This document shows, piece after piece, positions 24,506 to 32,843 of a stretch of 64,000 bases of DNA (position 1 is the first letter of the stretch; every line of letters begins with the position of its first letter). Both the position numbers and the translations under genes were made by a program. Source of the DNA: Chloroflexota bacterium (GTDB taxonomy: Bacteria; Chloroflexota; Anaerolineae; Promineifilales; Promineifilaceae). The notes beneath the pieces are model-generated. The model had not been told where the DNA came from and searched no databases. It was given only the letters and a program-made list of their open reading frames with translations. The stretch is from NCBI GenBank assembly GCA_022616275.1, contig JAKEFB010000209.1:1-64000 (forward strand), written 5' to 3'.

Positions 24506-25321
24506 TTACTCGACGATCAGGCCGGTGAGGTCTTTTTCTGGCGGGGGGTATTGGGGGTTGAGGTCACGGAGGGATTGGACGATGGCACGGGTGACGGCCA
24601 GGTTGCGATACCATTTCTGATCGGCCGGAATGACGTGCCAGGGAGCCCAAGGGGTGGTCGTCTGATTCAGCATTTCTTCAATGGCGGCCATGTAGTCGTC
24701 CCATAACTTCCGCTTTTCCAAGTCTTCGAAGGAAAATTTCCAGTGCTTGGTTGGGTCGTCCAGGCGGGCCTGGAAGCGCTGGCGCTGCTCTTCGCGGGAG
24801 ATGTGGAGGTAGAACTTGAGGATGGTGGTGCCGGTTTCGGCCAGGAGCTGCTCAAAGTGGTTGATCTGTTCGTAGCGCGGCCGCCAGACCGCTTCCGGGA
24901 CGAGGTGATGGACGCGGACGACCAGGACGTCCTCGTAGTGGGAGCGGTTAAAAACGCCGATCATCCCATTGCCGGGCATGGCTTTGTGAATGCGCCAGAG
25001 AAAGTCGTGGGCCAGCTCTTCTTTGCTGGGTACTTTGAAGGACGTGACCTGGATGCCCTGAGGATTGACGCCTTTGAAGACGTTGCGAATGGTGCCGTCT
25101 TTACCACCGGCGTCCATGGCCTGCAAAACCACCAGCAGCTTAGGCCGACCTTCAGCATACAGACGTTCCTGCCAGTCGCTCAGCTCGTCACGCAAGCTTC
25201 TAAACTCTGCTTCGGCCGCCTCGCGGTCTGGATGGAACTGTTTTCCTTCGGTAGCCAGGTCGGCCAGACGGATGGGGCGGCCAGATTCTAAGCGATGAGG
25301 AGTGAGGGTTGCCTGGTTCAT
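24506..25321 (-). CDS. ppk2: Polyphosphate kinase 2 family protein
   Basis: The 271-residue PPK2-type kinase transfers phosphate between polyphosphate and nucleotides. It has the Walker A-like AMDAGGKDGTI (about residues 68-78), FNRSHYEDVLVVRVH and a lid region with REEQRQRFQARLDDP. Downstream WKFSFEDLEKRKLWDDY fits a single-domain AMP/ADP-phosphorylating class. The start at 25321 overlaps the stop of the NDH-2 fragment upstream (ATGA), so translation may be coupled to it. Confidence 0.92.
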   Translation of the reverse strand: MNQATLTPHRLESGRPIRLADLATEGKQFHPDREAAEAEFRSLRDELSDWQERLYAEGRPKLLVVLQAMDAGGKDGTIRNVFKGVNPQGIQVTSFKVPSKEELAHDFLWRIHKAMPGNGMIGVFNRSHYEDVLVVRVHHLVPEAVWRPRYEQINHFEQLLAETGTTILKFYLHISREEQRQRFQARLDDPTKHWKFSFEDLEKRKLWDDYMAAIEEMLNQTTTPWAPWHVIPADQKWYRNLAVTRAIVQSLRDLNPQYPPPEKDLTGLIVE

Positions 25322-25557
25322 AGGGTATGCTCTTTGTTGTCTAGGAGGAGAAAGGGGTGAGGGCCAGTGATGAGCCGGGCGCCGCGTTTACGGGTGAAGT
25401 AGGTCCAGGCCCGTCGTTTTTCCGGGTCGGGTTCCCGTTCGGCCGCTTCGAAGGCCAGGAAGATGCGCTGGCGCATTTCAATGGCATCCTCAATCGTCTT
25501 CAGCCCGGGGGCAGCCTCTTCCCAGGGCTTGCCGAAGTAGTAGGTCTGGGAGAATGA
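25318..25557 (-). pseudogene. Internal fragment of a type II NADH dehydrogenase gene
   Basis: Conceptual translation gives about 79 codons without a proper start. Residues such as SQTYYFGKPW, APGLKTIEDAIEMRQRIFLA and FEAAEREPDPEKRRAW match the middle of NDH-2-type FAD oxidoreductases. The following GGGPTGVE nucleotide-binding motif of the family is replaced by an unrelated tail (TRKRGARLITGPHP). A TGA at 25558-25560 closes the frame upstream. The N- and C-terminal parts are both missing. Its TGA stop overlaps the ppk2 ATG. Identification rests on recall of the family pattern. Confidence 0.65.
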
Positions 25558-25581
25558 TCACCTGGTGAGTCAAGGGCTGCA

Positions 25582-28476
25582 TCAATTCTGGCTGTCGAGG
25601 TGTCGCCAGACGGCGCTGGCCAGGGTTTCCCAATCGTAGGGTTTTTGGATAAAACCGGCGATGCCCCGCCCCTGGAAGGCGCGGTTGACTTCGGCGGCGC
25701 TGTAGCCGGAAGAAAGGATAACCTGCACCTGGGGATTGAGCCGTTGCAGTTCGCGAAAGGTCTCTTCGCCACTTAAACCAGGCATAGAGAGGTCCAGCAA
25801 CACCAGGTCAATATCGGCCGCCTGCTCCTGGTAGAGGTGAATGCCCTTCAGGCCATCGGCCGCAGCGATCACCCGCAGCCCCTCTAGTTCCAGGATGTCG
25901 CTGGCAGCTTCGCGCACGGCCGCTTCGTCATCAATGACGAGCACGGCGCCGGGCTGCTTTCTGACCGGTTGGGCCGGGGCGAGGATTGGCAGCCTGGCTA
26001 CTTCCGCTTCGCTGACGGGGAATAATAGCTCAAAGGTCGTGCCCTGGCCTACCTGGCTGGAGACCGACACGCCGCCCTTATGGCCGCGCATAATACCCAG
26101 CACGGCAGCCAGGCCCAGACCCCGGCCAGTGAACTTGGTGGTAAAGAAGGGATCAAAGATTTTGCCCAGGGTATTGTCGTCCATGCCGCTACCGTCGTCG
26201 GCGACCTTGAGGAAAATGTACTGGCCGGGTTTCAGGGGGTCGTTTGTTTCTCGCCAGTAGTGGTTGTCGTTCTGGCCAATCAGCCGTTCGCCGGTGGTGA
26301 TGACGATGGCGCCCGGCCGGTCGCCAATGGCTTCGGCAGCGTTCAATACCAGGTTCATGACGACTTGCTGAATCTGGCCCAGGTCGCCCTCAATGGCGAC
26401 CAGAGGGTCGGCCAGCTCCCAGCGCAGTTGGACGTGCTTAGGAAGGGAGACTTCCAGCAAGGGCGTACTTTCCCGGAGAAAGGCGTTCAAATCAATCGGC
26501 CGGTGAGTAAACTGGCCCCGGCCGGAGTAAGCCAGCAACTGGCGAGTGAGGTCGGAGGCTCGTTCGGCGGCCTTGACTGCTTTTTCGACGTGTTGACGGG
26601 CTGAATTCTCGGGCGGCAGCTTGAGCAAGGCCAGGGAGGTCTGGCCGAGCATGGCCACGAGCAGGTTGTTGAAGTCGTGGGCGACACCGCCGGCGAGGAT
26701 GCCCAGGCTTTCCATCTTCTGGCCGTGGCGCAGGGCCTCTTCCGCTTGTTTGCGCTCGGTAATGTCGGTGATAAAACCTTCCAGGGCCAGCACCTCGCCC
26801 TCGGACGAATAGACGCCCTGCCCCTGTTCCCAGACCCATTTTTCCCGGCCATCTTTGTGGTAAACGCGGTAGCTCAGGCGGAATGGTTGCCGCCTGGCCA
26901 GCGCTTCCTGAACTTCATTCCACACCCGGTCGCGGTCGTCAGGGTGGATCAGGTCGCCATAATACACCTGACCGCCTATAAATTCCTCGGGCCGGTAGCC
27001 GGTCAGTTCAATGCTGCCATCGCTGACAAATTCATTGCTCCAGCGGCGGTCGTTGCGACAACGGTAGACCATCCCCGGGAGATTGCTAATGAGCGTTGAG
27101 AGGGCGCGCTGGCTTTCCTGAAGGGCTTCTTCAGCCTGCTTGCGCTTGGTGATATCGCTGATGAAACCGGCCAGGAACAACAGCCGGCCGTCGTCGTCAA
27201 AAACGCCGCCCCCGTAATCTTCCACCCAGCGCCATTCGCCAGAGCGGTGGCGGATACGATAGCTAAGTTGGAAGGAGCCCTGCCGTTTTAACTCCTCGTC
27301 ATCTTCCGGCAGAATGAAGGGGCTATCGTCAGGGTGATAGATGTCTCGAAAGGTGATGCGGTTTTCCAGGAACTCTTCTTTGGGATAGCCGGTAAGAGTT
27401 TCTACAGCGTCGTTCAGGTAGAGCATGTTAAAGGTGTAGTTGTTTTGGCAGAGATAGATGACGGCCGGGGCGTTATTGGCCAGGATGTGAAATCGCTCTT
27501 CGCTCTGGCGCAACGCTTCTTCAGCTTGCCGGTAGTCAGTCACGTCGTGTAACACACCCTGGAGCAGGCGCTGGCCCTCCAGCGCGAAGATAGTGGCAAA
27601 GACCTGGACGCTCAGTTCCCGGCCGTCGTGGCGGATTAGCCGGGTCTCGACGGCGTGTTGCTCACCCTGGATGATCCGGTCGAAAATGTGCCGGGCCTCT
27701 TCGAGGTAGCCGGCCGGGGCCAGATGGGAGAGAGGCATGGCCTGTAATTCAGCCTCGGAATAGCCGGTTAGAAGCTCGGCCCTGGGGTTGGCCGAGATAA
27801 TCCGGCGCTGTTGGGGGTTTATGACGACGATAGCGTCGTTAGAAGTTTCAAAGAGGCGGCGGTATTGCACCTCGGCCCGGTGCATGGCCTGGAAGAGGCG
27901 GGCGTTTTCCAGGGCGACGGCGATGTGGTTGGCAAAGGCGACTATAGCCGGCACATCTGCGGCCGAAAGGCCAGGTCCAAAAACGGCAAGCGTGCCAAAG
28001 AGATGCCCTTCGCTCAATAGCGGCGCGTAAATACCGGGCTGTTCCCCTAGAGAGCCGGCGATCTCTTTAGCGTACTGGCGAACGTCGAGAGGGAGGACTG
28101 GGGCAATATCGCCGCTAATGTCAGCGACAAAGAAAGCCTCTTTGGTCGTAACCAACCGCCTGTAAACATGATCTTCATCGGTGGTGAAGGATAGACCTTC
28201 ACCTTTAAAGCCAATCATTTCTTCCAGACTTTGCAGCAGATGGCCGGGGAAGGCAACAGCGCGAAAGGTGAGTTTCTTACCTTGCTCGTCGAGCAGCGCT
28301 AGAGTACCGTTTAAGCCCACCCGAGTGATCTGTTCTTTGAAAGTGTGGAGAACTTTGACTTCAGAATGGGGTGCGCGTTGCAGAGCGGCCGCGGCGGCAT
28401 TCAACGCGTGTAGAAAATCTGCTCTTCGCGTGGCAGGAACTGGTTCTTCATCAGGCTGTGCGACTGTGTACACCAT
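25582..28476 (-). CDS. Hybrid sensor histidine kinase (GAF-PAS-PAS-PAS-HisKA-HATPase-REC)
   Basis: The 964-residue soluble kinase has a GAF domain (about 40-190) and three PAS domains (about 205-320, 325-445, 450-570; the latter two with PAC motifs such as WRWVEDYGGG and EKWVWEQGQG). Next are a HisKA with phospho-His in GVAHDFNNLL (about 600), a HATPase (about 700-820, with DDGSGMDDNTLGKIFDPFF and GRGLGLAAVLGI) and a C-terminal receiver. The receiver's Asp lies in DLVLLDLSMPG (about 894) and its Lys in IQKPY. There is no membrane helix. No output response regulator gene is adjacent, so the signal and target are unknown. It may act through a phosphorelay. Confidence 0.95.
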   Translation of the reverse strand: MVYTVAQPDEEPVPATRRADFLHALNAAAAALQRAPHSEVKVLHTFKEQITRVGLNGTLALLDEQGKKLTFRAVAFPGHLLQSLEEMIGFKGEGLSFTTDEDHVYRRLVTTKEAFFVADISGDIAPVLPLDVRQYAKEIAGSLGEQPGIYAPLLSEGHLFGTLAVFGPGLSAADVPAIVAFANHIAVALENARLFQAMHRAEVQYRRLFETSNDAIVVINPQQRRIISANPRAELLTGYSEAELQAMPLSHLAPAGYLEEARHIFDRIIQGEQHAVETRLIRHDGRELSVQVFATIFALEGQRLLQGVLHDVTDYRQAEEALRQSEERFHILANNAPAVIYLCQNNYTFNMLYLNDAVETLTGYPKEEFLENRITFRDIYHPDDSPFILPEDDEELKRQGSFQLSYRIRHRSGEWRWVEDYGGGVFDDDGRLLFLAGFISDITKRKQAEEALQESQRALSTLISNLPGMVYRCRNDRRWSNEFVSDGSIELTGYRPEEFIGGQVYYGDLIHPDDRDRVWNEVQEALARRQPFRLSYRVYHKDGREKWVWEQGQGVYSSEGEVLALEGFITDITERKQAEEALRHGQKMESLGILAGGVAHDFNNLLVAMLGQTSLALLKLPPENSARQHVEKAVKAAERASDLTRQLLAYSGRGQFTHRPIDLNAFLRESTPLLEVSLPKHVQLRWELADPLVAIEGDLGQIQQVVMNLVLNAAEAIGDRPGAIVITTGERLIGQNDNHYWRETNDPLKPGQYIFLKVADDGSGMDDNTLGKIFDPFFTTKFTGRGLGLAAVLGIMRGHKGGVSVSSQVGQGTTFELLFPVSEAEVARLPILAPAQPVRKQPGAVLVIDDEAAVREAASDILELEGLRVIAAADGLKGIHLYQEQAADIDLVLLDLSMPGLSGEETFRELQRLNPQVQVILSSGYSAAEVNRAFQGRGIAGFIQKPYDWETLASAVWRHLDSQN

Positions 28477-28496
28477 TCTCGCCCCAGGTAAATTGC

Positions 28497-28560
28497 AACG
28501 AATGACGCAAAAACTTTGCGCCGCGCAAGGTTTTTGCGTTCACGCGAATTATCGCGAAAA
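28497..28560. repeat. Palindromic element with GCAAAAAC and GCGAAT words
   Basis: GCAAAAACTTTGCGC and GCGCAAGGTTTTTGC pair with one mismatch, followed by ACGCGAATTATCGCGAA. It looks like a variant of the GCGAAT family upstream of the kinase gene. Confidence 0.75.
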
Positions 28561-28605
28561 AGTGGTGGGCGTTGGCCCACGGGAACTCCTGCCGTGAACT
28601 GTATC

Positions 28606-30021
28606 TTACACTAAACAGGGCTTCAATTTCCACTCACCAGTAAATTGAGGCAGGTAACGGGCGAAAGCAGCCAGATAATCGTCCAGGATGGCTCGGGCCC
28701 GGCCGATGTCGTTGATCATGGGGTCTAGCAGCAGAGCCTGGAGGGCCAAGTCACGGTCGCCGGTAACGGCCGCGTCTACGACCAACTCTACCAGCGCCGC
28801 TTCACGCCGGCATAGCTCGGCAATGGCGGCCGGCAGCGGAGCCAGGTTAATGCCCTGAACGCCCAGGCCACTGACCAGGGCCGGCAACTCGACAATAGTT
28901 TCGTCCGGCAGGTTGGGGATGGCCCCAGCGTTGGGGACGTTGACGGTGTCGGCGTAGTAGTTGGCGTTGCCGGCAATCGCTTCGATCAATTCGGCCGCTC
29001 CTTCGCTGGGAACATCACGGAGTCCTTCCACTGAGAGAGAACCAGCGGCCATTTTGGCAACCATGTCCTGGCTAAAGACGCGGTAGGCCTCGTTGCCGGC
29101 CCAATCGTAGAGCCGCAAGTTGTAAAACTCCCACGGCTTACCGGCCGGGTCGTGGGTCCAGGGCAAGTATTCGCACAGGTGGGTATCGCCAGGGACAGGG
29201 CAATAGCCCAGGACACGGAAAAGCTCCAGGGTTAGCGGCTCGAAGCCGGCCGGGACGTTGTGGGCGGCAGCGCGCAGGGCCGGGTAGAGGTCCTGGCCGG
29301 TGTGCCGGTCGCGGACGTCCACCATCCAGGTGAAGTGGTTGAGTCCGGCAGCTTTGATGTCCAGGTAGTGACGGCCGAGCTGGGCCATCATTTTAATGAC
29401 GGGCACGTTGGCCGGGTCGGAATGGAGATCTACCTGGGGCGGGATCTCAAAACCGAAGTGATCGGCCAGCAGGAAAGCGGCAATGGCGTAGCCAACATCC
29501 AACTGGTGGCACTTGCCAACCGTCTTGATGCGGCTGTACTTGGCGATGGCCCGCGTGACGCGGGGCAGGGGGTTGCTGAAGTTGACGAGCCAGGCATCCG
29601 GACAGAGTTCTTCCATATCGCGGACAATGTCCATGAAGGGAGGAATTTGCCGGCAGGCGTGCATCAGGCCGCCCGGGCCGCCGTTCTCGCCGTAAGGCTG
29701 GCGCAGGCCGTGTTTGAGGGGAATTTCCCAGTCCAGGCGCCATAAGACTTCGCGGGGCGGCACTTCGATGGAAACGACGACAAAACGAGCCCCGGCCAAT
29801 ACGTCGCGACGATCGGTGCTGGCTTGAATGGCCGTGCCGGCCTGCCATTCGTCGCTCATGCGCTCGGCCACGCGGGCCATGTTGGCCAGGGCCTGGGCGT
29901 CCAGGTCCACCAGGGCCAGGCGACTGTCCTTCAAAATGGGGCTGCGCATTATGGTGGCCAGTGTGCTGGGGCCAAAGCTGGCGCTGCCGGCACCGATAAT
30001 GACAATGTTTGTTGCGGGCAT
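28606..30021 (-). CDS. Glycoside hydrolase family 4 protein (alpha-galactosidase/glucosidase type)
   Basis: GH4 enzymes cleave glycosides by an NAD+- and Mn2+-dependent redox mechanism. The 471-residue protein has the N-terminal NAD motif IIGAGSASFG (residues 8-17), VNFSNPLPRVT, the metal-binding Cys-His pair in VGKCHQL and AGLNHFTWM. It resembles the alpha-galactosidase (MelA) and alpha-glucuronidase branch; the sugar specificity cannot be fixed. No sugar transporter is adjacent. The ATG at 30021 has GGAG 5 bases upstream. Confidence 0.92.
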   Translation of the reverse strand: MPATNIVIIGAGSASFGPSTLATIMRSPILKDSRLALVDLDAQALANMARVAERMSDEWQAGTAIQASTDRRDVLAGARFVVVSIEVPPREVLWRLDWEIPLKHGLRQPYGENGGPGGLMHACRQIPPFMDIVRDMEELCPDAWLVNFSNPLPRVTRAIAKYSRIKTVGKCHQLDVGYAIAAFLLADHFGFEIPPQVDLHSDPANVPVIKMMAQLGRHYLDIKAAGLNHFTWMVDVRDRHTGQDLYPALRAAAHNVPAGFEPLTLELFRVLGYCPVPGDTHLCEYLPWTHDPAGKPWEFYNLRLYDWAGNEAYRVFSQDMVAKMAAGSLSVEGLRDVPSEGAAELIEAIAGNANYYADTVNVPNAGAIPNLPDETIVELPALVSGLGVQGINLAPLPAAIAELCRREAALVELVVDAAVTGDRDLALQALLLDPMINDIGRARAILDDYLAAFARYLPQFTGEWKLKPCLV

Positions 30022-30164
30022 AGGTTCTCCTTAATAGCTATCAGCTTTCAGCTATCAGTTACAGTTTTACGTTTCAGGCGTTAGTAATTATACTTGGAGA
30101 GTAGGGAGAGTAAATTGGAGTTTTGAGCGAGAGCGAGAGCAAGAGTTAAATCAAGGAGGCATGG

Positions 30165-32069
30165 ATGTCTGAAAAAAAGCAGATGGTCGGTGACGTTTAC
30201 TATCCAACGCCTGAGGTTGTGGCCCAGGCACACGTTCCCGATTACGAGAAGGTTAACAGCGCGGCCGTGGCGGACCTGGCCGGCTTCTGGGGCAGAATTG
30301 CCGCCGAGAACTTTGAGTGGTACGAGCCGTGGGAAACGGTTCTGGACGAGAGCAACGCTCCATTTTATAAGTGGTTTGTGGGGGCCAAGGTGAATATTGT
30401 TCACAATGCCCTGGACCGCCACCAGCGCACGGCCGTGCGCAACAAGGCAGCGATGATTTTTGAAGGCGAGCCGGGCGACGTGCGGGTGCTGACCTACCAG
30501 CAGTTGAACCACCAGGTCTGTAAGTTTGCCAGCGTGCTACGCTCAATGGGTGTACGAAAAGGAGACCGGGTGACGATTTACATGGGCCGTATCCCAGAGT
30601 TGGCGATTGCTATGCTGGCCTGCGCCAAGATTGGGGCGATGCACTCGGTGGTCTACGGGGGTTTTTCGACCGAGGCGCTGCACGAACGGATTGAAGACAG
30701 CCAGTCCAGGGTGCTGGTGACCTGCGACGGGGCCTGGTTGCGGGGCCAGATCGTGGAGTTAAAGAAGATTGCCAACGAAGCGGTGGATCGTTCGGCGAGT
30801 ATTGAGACGGTGATCTGCGTCAAGCGCACCGGCCAGGAAGTGGAAATGGTTGCCGAACGGGACCATTGGTACCACGACTTGATGAATCTGCCGATTGCCA
30901 GTCCGAAGGCGGCCACGGAGGTGATGGATGCCGAAGACCCGCTTTTCATTCTTTATACTTCGGGGACGACGGGCAAACCGAAAGCGATTTTGCACACCCA
31001 CGGCGGTTACATGGTTGGTACGGCGACGACGCTGAAGTGGGTGTTTGACATTAAGCCGGAGGATATCTGGTGGTGCGCGGCCGATCCGGGCTGGATTACC
31101 GGCCACAGTTATATTGTCTACGCCCCGCTGGTGTTAGGGGCGACCAGTTTTATGTACGAGGGCGCACCGACCTATCCCAACCCCGACCGATGGTGGCAGT
31201 TGGTAGCCAGGTATGGCATTACCATTTTATATACAGCCCCGACGGCTATTCGGGGCCTGATGCGTTTTGGCGAAAGCTGGCCGGAGCAACACGATCTCTC
31301 TAGCCTGCGGCTGCTGGGGACGGTGGGCGAGCCGATTAACCCGGAGGCCTGGCGGTGGTATTATCGCTACATTGGCAAGGAGCGCTGCCCGGTGATGGAC
31401 ACCTGGTGGCAAACGGAGACAGGCAGCTTTATGATTACGCCGGTGCCCAGCATGCCCTTGAAGCCCGGCTCGGCGACGCGGCCGTTCCCCGGCTTGCAGG
31501 TGGACGTGGTGGACGAGGAAGGAAATCCGGTGCCGCCGAACGAGGAAGGTTACCTGGTAGTTAAAACGCCCTGGCCGGCGATGCTGCGGACGATTTATGG
31601 CGACCCGGACCGCTACGTCAACCAGTATTGGAGCCGTTATGAAGAGCAGGGCTGGTATCTGCCTGGCGACAGCGCCAAGAAGGATGAGGACGGGTACATC
31701 TGGATCATCGGCCGGATTGACGACGTGATCAAGGTCTCCGGCTACCGGCTGGGAACGGCCGAAGTGGAGAGCGCGCTGGTCAGCCACCCGGCCGTAGCCG
31801 AGGCAGCAGTGATTGGCGTGCCCGACGAACTGAAGGGTAACATTATCAAGGCGTTCTGTATCCTGCGTCAGGGTTACCAGGGCAGCGAGAAGCTGGCGAA
31901 GGAGTTGAAGGATCACGTGGGCCACGAGATTGGACCGATTGCCAAGCCGGCGACAGTGGAGTTTGTCTCGACGCTGCCGAAGACGCGTTCGGGCAAGATC
32001 ATGCGGCGGGTGTTGAAGGCGCAGGCATTGGGGCAGGACGTGGGGGACGTTTCGACGCTGGAAGCGTAA
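30165..32069 (+). CDS. acs: Acetate--CoA ligase
   Basis: This AMP-forming acetyl-CoA synthetase activates acetate via acetyl-AMP. The 634-residue protein has the ACAS_N start (AAENFEWYEPWETV), AMP-binding P-loop YTSGTTGKPK (about 264-273), the WWQTETG motif, the hinge region GRIDDVIKVSGYRLGTAEVE and the C-terminal catalytic Lys in KTRSGKIMRR. That Lys is the usual acetylation control site, and an HDAC-family deacetylase gene lies 3 kb downstream. AAGGAGG lies 5 bases before ATG 30165. Confidence 0.96.
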   Translation: MSEKKQMVGDVYYPTPEVVAQAHVPDYEKVNSAAVADLAGFWGRIAAENFEWYEPWETVLDESNAPFYKWFVGAKVNIVHNALDRHQRTAVRNKAAMIFEGEPGDVRVLTYQQLNHQVCKFASVLRSMGVRKGDRVTIYMGRIPELAIAMLACAKIGAMHSVVYGGFSTEALHERIEDSQSRVLVTCDGAWLRGQIVELKKIANEAVDRSASIETVICVKRTGQEVEMVAERDHWYHDLMNLPIASPKAATEVMDAEDPLFILYTSGTTGKPKAILHTHGGYMVGTATTLKWVFDIKPEDIWWCAADPGWITGHSYIVYAPLVLGATSFMYEGAPTYPNPDRWWQLVARYGITILYTAPTAIRGLMRFGESWPEQHDLSSLRLLGTVGEPINPEAWRWYYRYIGKERCPVMDTWWQTETGSFMITPVPSMPLKPGSATRPFPGLQVDVVDEEGNPVPPNEEGYLVVKTPWPAMLRTIYGDPDRYVNQYWSRYEEQGWYLPGDSAKKDEDGYIWIIGRIDDVIKVSGYRLGTAEVESALVSHPAVAEAAVIGVPDELKGNIIKAFCILRQGYQGSEKLAKELKDHVGHEIGPIAKPATVEFVSTLPKTRSGKIMRRVLKAQALGQDVGDVSTLEA

Positions 32070-32104
32070 AGAAGTAATTCGAGTCATTGGGTAATTGGTT
32101 AGCA

Positions 32105-32137
32105 AGACCCCGCCGGTCTTCGAGACCGGCGGGGTCT
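32105..32137. terminator. Perfect 15-bp hairpin after acs
   Basis: AGACCCCGCCGGTCT and AGACCGGCGGGGTCT pair over TCG. It belongs to the CCCCG(C)AGGT hairpin family. It may end the acs transcript, although no T tract follows. Confidence 0.75.
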
Positions 32138-32200
32138 GTGAATTGAGTCACCCTAAGGCATACCATTCAGTGCTGTGTAGCCGGCAGCCAGGGAGTCCTC

Positions 32201-32743
32201 ATGTTAAAGAGAAAAATACCTGCGTGGAGCCCACCAATTCTAATGGCAGTGTTATTTTTTGCGGCCGGTTTTGTGGTATCTCATCTTGAGAACTGGACCT
32301 CCTTTGGCCGGCCGCCCCAACCGGCTACTGAGATTCTTGCCTACGATTTTGGCTCCGTAACGGTTAAAACGTCTACTGGCGCTGTCTACCAGTGTAACGT
32401 TGATCGTATGGCGCTTCGGTATGGCTGTGATGGTTGGAGGGGGGTTGAACAGCCAGTAGATTCAGCACGAGCGCCTGTAGGGTTAGGTTACCCTTGTGGT
32501 GATTTTGCAATTCCTCCCGGGATCCCCAGGGATAGCGTTTCGCTTTGTAATGGCGCCGAGATTCGTTACACCGTACTTATAAATGGCACGGTTTGGGGCG
32601 TCTATCGTTATTTCGGTGATATGGATGTAGGTGGCCCCATTGTACTTGTCTTCCCGTGGTGTGCGGCCATTGTTGGACTCTTATTAGGCCTGATCGTGTT
32701 TGGCATGATAATGCCTGCCCTGCGCCGGCGATTTGCACAGTAA
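32201..32743 (+). CDS. Hypothetical protein with two membrane helices
   Basis: I do not recognise the family. The 180-residue protein has an N-terminal helix (ILMAVLFFAAGFVV), an outside domain with four cysteines (YQCNVD, YGCDGW, YPCGDF, SLCNGA) and a C-terminal helix (IVLVFPWCAAIVGLLLGLIV) ending in RRR. The cysteines could form disulphides if the loop is extracytoplasmic. Base composition is lower in G+C than its neighbours, hinting at acquisition. No convincing ribosome site precedes ATG 32201. Confidence 0.65.
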   Translation: MLKRKIPAWSPPILMAVLFFAAGFVVSHLENWTSFGRPPQPATEILAYDFGSVTVKTSTGAVYQCNVDRMALRYGCDGWRGVEQPVDSARAPVGLGYPCGDFAIPPGIPRDSVSLCNGAEIRYTVLINGTVWGVYRYFGDMDVGGPIVLVFPWCAAIVGLLLGLIVFGMIMPALRRRFAQ

Positions 32744-32788
32744 CCACAAAACCCCGCAGGTCTTTGGAGACCTGCGGGGTTTTGTGGT
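32743..32788. terminator. Perfect 21-bp hairpin, CCCCGCAGGT family
   Basis: ACCACAAAACCCCGCAGGTCT pairs with AGACCTGCGGGGTTTTGTGGT over TTGG. It begins at the last base of the stop codon of the preceding gene and lies between convergent genes, so it may act as a two-way terminator. Confidence 0.85.
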
Positions 32789-32843
32789 CCGGTTTCTGTT
32801 GGCGGACAGGCACGGTCGGAGACCGGCCTGAGCGGCTATCGTT

